This document shows, one piece after another, positions 1-9,400 of a stretch of 64,000 nucleotides of DNA. This DNA comes from Hormiphora californensis (taxonomy: Eukaryota; Ctenophora; Tentaculata; Cydippida; Pleurobrachiidae): assembly GCA_020137815.1 (NCBI GenBank), contig CM035356.1, forward strand, positions 3,659,063 to 3,723,062, given 5' to 3'. The notes beneath the pieces were generated by a model. The model saw only the letters and a program-made list of their open reading frames with translations, did no database searches and had not been told where the DNA came from. Each line of letters begins with the position of its first letter. Position 1 is the first letter of the stretch. Both the position numbers and the translations under genes were made by a program.

Positions 1-134
1 GCTTCATTTTTTTTTTTTTGGGGGGAGAGCGCTCCCGTATTAAAACCTTGGTTCCGAGAGTACTCGGATGTACATGATGCATGCGCTCTCTGGCGCCAAA
101 GGAACTCTGTGCTATAAGGCACTACAACAATCAA

Positions 135-1366
135 TTACATCAGATATAAATCTTCAGTAGTGTCCTCTCTCAGTCTTCCTCTGAACCCTCGAAGTGAAAG
201 AGTGACACTCCTCACCATCGAGAAGGACAATCTTAGGCGAATATATCTCACACACTCTTCGTATCTGTTGCCACTCTTGTCTGATTTCTTTTCTGCAAGA
301 TGCTTTACGAAGCGGGAGAACTCACGCCCGAGACCGCCAGTTGTTGCCATAACCAGGGGAGTAAACGCTCCACCATCCACTTCTAACACCCTATGGTTGT
401 ATCCCGTCTTCTTTTCTTTCTCGTGTTTGATGAATGTCTGGGGGATCGACTGGACAGCATTGGATGTGGCTTGGGAGTTTAATACTCTTACGTCGAAGAA
501 TGCCTTGTCCATTGGTGTCCAGAAGTCCCGTGTAGAAATGTCCAGTCGAGCGTGATCGTCCGTTATTGTTCCTTCAGGAAGATCCCGCCCGTTGGTGGAA
601 AGAAGGCGAGGTTCAATCTGAGTGTTGTAACATACTCTGTCCAGTTCCCCTGCAATGTAGTCTCGAACACGGTTGTGTCGGAGAGAAACATATCCACCTT
701 TCTTACATGATAATGCATGTTCGATAGTGTTTTTCTCCCCACAGCAGCATGTTTCAGGCCTCGGATCCCCAACTATCGGCATGTTATACCTAACAGACAT
801 TGCATCGTGAAACTCTTGTCTCGTAAGATGAAATCGGAGTTTCTCAAGTGGCAAGCACGTGAGAAATGAAGAGGCCCCTTTCTCGCTAATCCAGTCGAGG
901 TTTCTCTGTTCTTTGGGACTTAGCTTCTGTTTTATCTTCTCCGCCATACTCTTCAAGAGATCGTTTTTTATTTTCTTGATTGATGCAAGCACTTCCCGCT
1001 GTTCCTCTGGTTTCTGTTTGTATTCCTTCTTCTGTTTCACAATAGCTTCACAAAGCTTGGATGTAACTGCAACAGAGTTGGCATACTCCAGGTCCGCCAT
1101 AATGACGGGATTGTCGATACCTAGTCCACCCAGGCGTGCAGGCAGGGCCATGATGTTACGAAGGTTGTCATCGATGAAAGGCTGTCCCGTTATGGCTGGT
1201 AGGAGCTTGTGAAGAATAGCATCCTCTATTTCTTGAAGATAGCATGAGATTCCCGGGGTTGTTCTTGTGAGAAACGACCATTCCTTGCTAACTCCTATCA
1301 CATAAGCTGAGTGTGCCAGCTGTGGCTCAATCTTAGCGATTTCGCACATGCTGTCAATGTCATCTA
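135..1366 (-). pseudogene. Retroelement thumb, zinc-cluster and endonuclease-like domain
   Basis: About 410 codons in one open frame. The N-terminal part has the conserved ARLGGLGIDNP stretch that follows the reverse transcriptase thumb in this family. Next comes a Cys/His cluster (CCCGEKNTIEHALSC) followed by GGYVSLRHNRVRD. Then an acidic pair in ARLDISTRDFW and FFDVRVLN is spaced like the PD...D core of restriction-like endonucleases of early non-LTR elements. The tail TTGGLGREF and a repeated RxRLSFSMVRSV block are also shared with the second copy at 8313-9342. The first residues come from retroelement sequence only after codon TTA at the TA junction. The endonuclease assignment is by motif spacing, not by search. 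Confidence 0.8.
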
Positions 1367-1663
1367 AAGTCAAATTTTAAATGAGTGTCGTTTTTTAAAA
1401 AGCCGCGCAATTTTGATTTGCGCGTCGGAATTTTGCGCGAAGAACCCTTCGTCGCCATCTTCGTCGCGCGCAGCCGCTGCCGCAAAGAAGTGGCGGGAAT
1501 GGCATAGACCACATCAGGTGATGACCAAATATGGTATAATGAAGTCACGTTACTGTCATGTGTTAGGATCTACGTTCTAGTGCAGTCCCTTGTACACACA
1601 TGAGCTGCAGTTGTATTATTGTACACAATCAGCGATCAAATAATCCATTTTTCAGATAACGTG

Positions 1664-1769
<106 letters not shown>

Positions 1770-1783
1770 TAGAGAGGAAGAAA

Positions 1784-2295
1784 GGGGGGGGGCGTCACCT
1801 TTTATTTTGCCCATATTTGCCCATATTTGCCCATATGGGCAAAAGTGAATTTTCAAAAATCGTGGGACTTTGGGCAAAATGGGCAAAAATGGGCAAAAAA
1901 ATAACTCCTGCATCTTACATCATAGATAGGTTTATAGCCACTATAATCGAAGCAGAATTTCACGCTGAGGAAGATGCTTGTATTTATTTTGTTCTATGAC
2001 GTTTCTAAAACCCATTAAAGCCAAAAAAACCTAAAAAACCTAAAAAATCCTAAATTTAGGATTTGACCACTAAAAACAATTTGACTACTAATTAGACACC
2101 AAAGACCATTCTGACCGAGTTTTTAAGAGATGACATCAAGGTATAGAGTTGAAAAAAGGACATATAACACTGAAAATTTCATTTTGCCCATTTTTGCCCA
2201 CTTTTGCCCATTTTTGCCCATTTTGCCCATATGGGCAAAACCAAAATTCGCTGGGATTATGGGCAATGGGCAAAAAAAAAGGTGACGCCCCCCCC
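1784..2295. mobile_element. TTTGCCCA-rich inverted-repeat unit
   Basis: The ends GGGGGCGTCACCTTTT and AAAAGGTGACGCCCCC form inverted repeats about 0.5 kb apart. Just inside each end are clusters of TTTGCCCATA and ATGGGCAAAA in both orientations (1803-1901 and 2182-2275), meeting at GCCCATATGGGC. It could be one MITE, or two copies of a smaller unit head to head. Between the clusters is AT-rich sequence without coding signal. Confidence 0.6.
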
Positions 2296-2803
2296 GAAGA
2301 AAGATAGGAATAGATAGAGTGAGATATCGATGGTTTCGATGATTCAACGACAATTTTCTTTGTATGTGTTTAACTGATTTCGGTATAAAAGAGTTCACAA
2401 TAACAATAACAAATCGATTTATACACACGCTCAGACCCTACGCATACAAGATTCCGGGACAATAGAACACTACAAAATCATCATATCTGATAGCGGTTAA
2501 TCACTCCCTGTAAACAGTAGAGTCACAAAGTTCACACCTGTACCTCTCTGTTATACTGATGGTTTACAAGTTTAAGAAACTTTTCCCTGCTCCATCTTCC
2601 AGGATCAGATGCCCTCTTCAATCTTCTCTCACGGCCTTTAAATCCAGATATTGCTACACGTCCAAGTGATAGTCTGTCATGATCTTTCCTGGGAGATTAA
2701 ATTTGTTGTGAGAGGAATAGAGAAGATCAAGGGGAGAGAGAGGGGGGCCGGGGCGGGGGGAATGATATCACTCCGTCTTGTAGTGCACCACCCCACCTCT
2801 TCT

Positions 2804-2990
2804 GAACGGTAAGCGATAAGTGTTGCCTTGATTTGGACACAATTTTTTACAGTTTTGGTCATAACTCATCCATTTCTAGGCCAAATTGCAAAATCCTGGC
2901 CCCAACATTCTGCAATTTGGCCAAGAAATAGATGAGTTATGACCAAAACTGTAAAAAATTGTGTCCAAATCAAGGCAACCCTTACCGTTC
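2804..2990. repeat. Hairpin (foldback) repeat
   Basis: Arms of roughly 85 bp, from GAACGGTAAG (2804-2813) to CTTACCGTTC (2981-2990), almost perfectly complementary around a loop near 2891-2910. Part of the interior of the 3.4-kb element. Confidence 0.85.
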
Positions 2991-3665
2991 AAAACATAAC
3001 TACAGGGTGGTTCAGAAAGATGGAGCCACTTTGTGATAACTATTGTTTCGTTCTCCTATCTACTGTGTAATTTTCACGGTCTACTGATTAGAAAAAGAGG
3101 AGAAAGTGTCCCTGAGGATTGCGATCACCTTTCTAATCACCTTTACAATCCCTCAGAGGTCGGGAAAGTACCTTAATTCAACAATTAAGGCCAATTAGAC
3201 CCAATTATACTCCATTGGGGCACTTTATCGACCTCTGGAAAATTGCTTACGTGATTCAGCGTATCTTAATTAGTCGAAAAAGTGCCCTCACATAAGCATC
3301 TATCATTTCCAGGTGAAAAGTTGCAAATGGGGTCATTATGTAATGAATGAGTTTCAGTTTTTACTCTCCAAGCTTCGTAAAAAGACCAAGTTTGGTCAGT
3401 CTGTGCGACTTGGTCAAAATCTTGCCCACATATGGCCATGGTCAAGCTTGGGCAGTCTGTGCACACCCCAATAATTGTTATAAATGAGAGCGTTTTCTTA
3501 CCAAATATGAAGAATACTGTAATCGATAGAGGGGTTTGAAACTGAATCCAACGTTAGCCATCCCGATATCAGTGAAATGCCTGGGGAAGGAGCGAGGGTT
3601 AGAATTCACCCGAGAATCAAGAAATCGAGGGGAGGGTTACAAATTTACAAAATAAATCCATCCTC

Positions 3666-3706
3666 CATTCTCTCTCCACCATCTCAGCTCTCCATTTTTC
3701 TCTCTC

Positions 3707-3776
<70 letters not shown>

Positions 3777-3930
3777 TCTCCATTTTTCTCACCCCATTCT
3801 CTCTCCACCCTCTCAGCTCTCCATTTTTCTCACCCCATTCTCTCTCCACCCTCTCAGCTCTCCATTTTTCTCTCTCCATTCTCTCTCCAGACTCCACCCT
3901 CCATTTTTCTCTCTCCACTCTCTCCACCCT
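3666..3930. repeat. CT microsatellite plus ~41-bp minisatellite
   Basis: A (CT)n run (3712-3773) followed by three tandem copies of a roughly 41-bp unit containing CAGCTCTCCATTTTTCTCAC. A diverged copy lies before the CT run. Confidence 0.9.
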
Positions 3931-4417
3931 CTTCATACTTTCTATGGCTCACATCACAGGGTGAGATTGAACAAAGGGCTAGGCCCTATGCATATGCATG
4001 CATCATGTAGTGTCAGCAATAAATAAGAATAATTAGTCAGGAACATGAGACAAATAAACATGTTCTTTCTTGTTACCTGGTAATAATGGTTGTTCATTGG
4101 GATACAGCAGAGGGGTGGACCACCGAACACACCGTTGACACTAGACTGTGGAATTCACGGCATAACGTAATAACCGTAATAACCGTCTTTAGAGCAACCT
4201 CGATAGCCACAGGTACTCCTACCTGAAAGGGTTAAGATTGTTACCAACAGGTATTCATGAGGTCGACGGCCGAAGCAGTGACAATTATCCTATCCAAAAC
4301 CGAAAAAGCAACATTCGAGTTGCCCTGTTTTTAGCAAGAGACTGTCGTCACTCGCCATGTTTGTGTTGAAAAATGTTTGTGTTGAAAAATTGGGTTCAAG
4401 TTCCAAATCAGAACTTT

Positions 4418-4475
4418 CTGGCGGCGCCAGAACCCATTTTGACAGTATGCTCAGATCGGATCGGCGATGCCAGAC
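4418..4475. repeat. Short dispersed repeat, CTGGCGGC type, copy A
   Basis: Begins CTGGCGGCGCCAG and continues through TTTGA and TGCTCAGATCGGATCGGC. Related copies lie near 30933, 39546, 43726, 50229 and 52345 in this window, in both orientations. Confidence 0.6.
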
Positions 4476-4766
4476 AGAATCAGAACGATTTTCATACCTG
4501 CTACGTCTTTTCAGAGATATAGTGGGCTCGCACAGTCGCACAGGGACAAAGAGCAAGGAGAGGACAACGCAACACATCTGATCAATGATCATGTCTGAAG
4601 AGAACAAAGGAACAACTGCGCGGGAAATGAGGAGAACAATGGGATCTCCTCATCCAACGCGACATGTCAAATGTATAGTGGCCATGGCTTGATCGATTTC
4701 GCGAGATTTCGTGGACGCGCACTAGATTTGGTGCGCGCCACGCGACACTCATTAAAAATTCGACTT

Positions 4767-5261
4767 TAACCATTTTTTCATCTCTTCCTTCACAAACGCC
4801 TCTTTCCCTTCTTCGCTTCCAATGAACGATCCCAAATAACGATGCCCTCTAGACGTGACGTTCACATCAGGAAATAGTTGTCTGCCCTTTTCCTCAAGTC
4901 CCTTCTTGACAACCAACCAGCTCTTACCAGGATCGGGGTAGTATCCAAACGCTGGTCCAGATGCCTTAACACTTTCCCACCACTGAGAAACTTTCTCAAG
5001 TTTACCAGCACCTGTTCCATCATCAGCATAGAATATGGTGAGGACCTCTTCTAACTGGTCAAGAGTGTTGACAAAGGGCATCAAGGAGCAGGAATACATC
5101 CCCATGGCAGTGGAATCACCCTGGGTGGTACCCTCTCTTGATTGAAGTACCTCGTGGTTATCTCCATCTGTAACAAATAGGTTCGCCGGAATACCATAAG
5201 TGTTCGCAAGGTACTGATGAAATTCGGGGCACACATGTTTCATGTTACTCAAAGCAGCTTT
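4767..5261 (-). pseudogene. Reverse transcriptase domain fragment
   Basis: About 165 codons showing the central reverse transcriptase blocks in order: SREGTTQGDSTAM (motif B), TIFYADDGTGAG (catalytic YADD, motif C), PGKSWLVVKK (motif D) and GHRYLGSFIG (motif E). Only the palm's second half is present; the motif A aspartate block is absent and a stop codon precedes KAALSNMKHVC. On its 3' side the frame is cut at the TA where the 3.4-kb element entered. Upstream (to the right) lies the 3' region of the PHAX-like gene. Confidence 0.85.
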
Positions 5262-5262
5262 T

Positions 5263-5733
5263 CAGATTTTTTTTCAAAACTTTTCATTTTGCGAGCGCGT
5301 TTTAGCACGCGCATTGTTGCCGCCGCGCATTAGTTTATTTGAAGCACTACACCCTTTCCAGTTCCACTTCCAGCAACAAACTGTTCGAGGAGCCGATAAC
5401 GTCTGATCCATTTAGCTCAGTCTAGAATATTATAAACAATATTTGGGCCAGTGTAAAACAATTAAAAATAAATTACTCGTAAAAACAGCTTACTCATTTC
5501 ATCTCATTATCTGATCCTGAACACTCTCCCTCACTTAACTCTCCCTGCTCTTCTGCCGCATTACGAATAATAGCCGTAGCCCGGTCCGGGGCTATGGAAT
5601 TGAGTCCGACTGGGGCATCCCACGCCCTCATAGGCTGGGGAACAGGCTTTCTGAGGGCCTAATTTTGATATCTTCCTTTACCACCTCCTCCTCCTCTCCT
5701 ATCTCTTCTCCCATCTGTTCGCCACTATTTGGA
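5263..5733. other. PHAX 3' region, possible extra coding in shifted frames
   Basis: On the minus strand, beyond the annotated PHAX stop, two further stretches look coding in the other two frames: a glutamate-rich one (about 5650-5745, containing GEQMGEEIGEEEEVV) and one ending near 5500 with EEQGELSEGECSGSDNEMK and a stop. Each overlaps or abuts the next, which suggests one or two base indels or a missed splice, so the true C-terminus may lie near 5500. The rest, toward 5263, is AT-rich and unassigned. Confidence 0.4.
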
Positions 5734-6215
5734 TCAACAGCCTGCTGCTGCACGTTGTTTATCACTGGTCTCCCTCAACAGACTATCAAATAGATCGGGT
5801 TCGTGGGTCATTACTTGCTGTACACTGGGTTTGAAGACGTCCGTTTGAAGAGAGGTTCCTTTCTTAACGAACGCCCCATATCCCTTGATCATTGTCGCAA
5901 TCTTGGTTGCTACTGCTGGTGTCACTGTCTTTTCTTCTGCAGGGGTAGGGGGTAGTTAGAGATTATAATACTGACAAAAAACAACAAGATTCTCCCCGGG
6001 CTCTACGATCACGAATTGCAACTCTAGTTATATTTTACCTGATTGCACGGCAACAAGTTGGTAACCTTCGACAGGTTTAGTGTAGCTCAACTCGAACTTT
6101 TTAGGTTTCTCCATGTAGGGTATGGGAGCGTGAGTGGTATTTGGAATAAATCCAAGCACTGGATCTTCTCCATCCTCGCTCATCTTTTCCTGGGGATCCT
6201 GGAAAAAAGGGGGGG

Positions 6216-6263
<48 letters not shown>

Positions 6264-6308
6264 GAGTGAGAGTGAGAGTGAGAGAGAGAGTGAGAGAGAG
6301 AGAGAGGG

Positions 6309-6403
<95 letters not shown>

Positions 6404-9400
6404 TTATGGAGAGAGTTATGGAGAGAGAGAAAACGAGAAAAATGAGGAAAAGCCCCATCCCTCGATGAGATTTACCTTCTTATCAGTGGAGGAGATACTA
6501 AGTGTAGTCTCAAGGGCATCAACAAGGGCCTTATCATTTCGTCTTGCCTTCTTACGTCGTTTCAACATCCGCTGATGCTTCTTTTTCGCTACAGGGGAGA
6601 GGTTAAACTCAGGGAAAGGTGATATGATAGCTAAAGTGGGGAAAAGTTCAGACTGCATGAATGATGAACAATGCGTGTTAAACTTACTATGTTGCTGTTC
6701 AATAGTTAGTTCATCCTCAACAGTAAATATGTACTTAACATCATCTTCATTACACTCACTCCTTAACAAACCAAGATAGACACCTCCCGGCTCTTTCCTG
6801 AAGGGTAGTTAGTAGAATCAGAGTGATAGTTGACTTATTGGACCCGCCCCCTCTTTTTTACAAATGAAAAGCAGGGTTAGAACTTAAAACATAACAGAGT
6901 GAGAGAATGGGGTACACAATGGGTAAGCAAGGGTGGAAATGATATCTTACTTTCTATCCCCAGCTGCAGTCATCTGTCCACCATTCCTTTCTATATCCTC
7001 CGTTTTGAAAAGTAGTTCCAACGCTTTCTCTTTTCCTATTCTATCTACCACTCGATGTATCAACTTCTGCTTTTTCTGAAAGTTAATTTAATTAAATGGA
7101 ATACTTTCAAATTGTTCGTTCCAATCATGTTTCCTGTTCTCAGGTTCTCGGATCAACAACCATGACGAAAACAGAAAAGAAGAAGAATGCTCATATCAAG
7201 TGTATGTGAGTGCGCGCGCGTTCAGGCGCCACCCGCGCCAACATCATTACAGCTGGACTCCAAATATGCTAGTCGTCGTTGCGGGATCTTAGTCGTCCTG
7301 AGCAACAAAGAAAACATGAACTGATAAATTTTAGGTAACGCTTTCTGTATAAATTATTGTATTGTAGGATTTTATTATGCCTATAAGTTGTACCTGAAAA
7401 CTTATAACACGAGACCGAAGGTCGAGTGTTATAAGTGCAACAATAATGATCCGAGACCACAGGTCGAGGCAGATTCTTGTACTTTAGTGCACGAGCCTGC
7501 GAGTGCCACTAAGTGTAACTACCTCACGAGCCTGCGAGTGATGTAGTTTTACTTTTTGACCGAGCCTGCGAGGTCTAAAAGTGTACGAATCTGGGACATT
7601 ATTGTTGACGTCAGGTACAACGAAAACAGGCATAATAAAATTGCATTGTAAAATTTCTTAAAGTAAGAGTGGCACGCCGTATTTTCTCACAAAACTTAGT
7701 GGATGAACGGGGAGTACCACCAGGACCATTGGTACGGTATCGAAAATTTCCAATTCTGTCTCGTTCATTAGTTATGACGTAATATGTTCGTTATTTCAAC
7801 TTTCATAAAATTGCTCTACAGAAAAATCTGTGCATTGTGGATTGAAATGGATGCTTGCATCGTGTTCAGCGTCAAAAAATAGCCGGGGTACCAAATTTTG
7901 GTGTCTCTACCTTGTCTGTGAAGCGAGATATCGACAATTATAAAAAACGACCAAAATGGGTGTGAGAGAGTTTGTTATCTTTGGGTGCTAAAGTCGGATT
8001 TTTTGAAGTTGTCACCCCCAAATGACCGCGCATGTGAAATTTATCAATTTTGACGCGCACACCACACGTTAACATGTGATGTGACGCGCAAAAACATTCC
8101 GCGCACGAGAAGGGGGGTGACAACTTCAAAAAATCCGACTTTAGTTGTTTGTGCGCGCCACCCACTTGTAACAAACTCTCTTTCTCTCACTTTGGTCGTT
8201 TTTGATAATTGTCGATATCTCGCGTTACAGACAAGGTAGAGACACAAAAATTTGGTACCCCGGCTATTTTTTGACGCTGAACACGATGCAAGCATCCATT
8301 TCAATCCACAATCACAGAAGACTTGTCTGCAGCGGTTCTTGGCCAACACGAAACATTTCAGGTTGACAAAAACCAACAAACTGAGAAATCATCAATTATT
8401 CGCCGTACCAAAAATGACATTCATCATCAGAAAATTGAGGAGATTCGAAGCAAAATGACTAGCGCCGAAAGCAGGAACCTTGATCTCCTGTCTGAGAAAG
8501 GTGCATCTTCTTGGCTTACTTGTCTTCCCCTCCAAGCACTGAACTTTACACTGAACAGACAAGAGTGGCATGATGCTCTGTCTGCACGTTACAACTTGCC
8601 GCTGACAGGAGAAGCACTGCCTACCAACTGCGTGTGTGGAGAGGAAAATAGTATCGATCACTCAATTTCATGTAAGATCGGCGGTTTTGTATGCTTTCGC
8701 CACAACAACGTGAGAGACTTTATCGCAAGTGAGTTCAGTAATGTGTGTCACGACACGAAAGTTGAACCCCATCTGCTAAATGTACGAGGAATGAGTCTCC
8801 CAGAGGGAACTATTACGGCGGATGGAGCTCGCCTAGATATCAGTACACGTGATTTCTGGTCTAGCATGGATAACACCTATTTTGATGTGAGGGTATTTAA
8901 TCCTAGGGTGGCATCCAACTCTAACCAGGCAATCTCTAAAGTGTATGAAAAACATGAGAGGGAGAAAAAGACTGGCTACCTTCATCGGGTCATTGAAGTT
9001 GAAAAATCGTCATTTACACCTCTGGTAATGTCCACGACGGGGGGTCTCGGTCGGGAATTCAAAAAGACACTGAAACAGCTAGCCGATAAGAAAGCTAAGA
9101 AAACGGGATACACCTACGACCAATGCATCCGTTATCTTCGACTCAGACTATCATTCGCCATGGTGCGATCAATAACTGTCTCCATCAGGGGGCATCGGGG
9201 TAGATTGAGGGGCGAGGGCAACAGGGACGAGCAGCTGTATCAAGTGGGGCAATAGACTCATTTTATATTTAATTTATTACAGATTTGATTATTATAAGTG
9301 TCTACACGTATTTATATTCAGGCCGATGTTGGCCGCCACCCCTTTCAATCCACAATGCACAGATTTTTCTGTAGAGCAATTTTATGAAAGTTGAAATAAT

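Noticed and set aside
6043-6468. Open frames of Arg-Glu or Ser-Leu repeats (also at 1619, 31752, 35052, 51413, 53485, 54918, 56409 and others)
   Set aside because: They are translations of (GA)n or (CT)n microsatellites in several frames on both strands.
7267-7460. Minus-strand 63-codon frame over the branched palindrome
   Set aside because: No domain; produced by the palindrome's sequence rather than by coding constraint.
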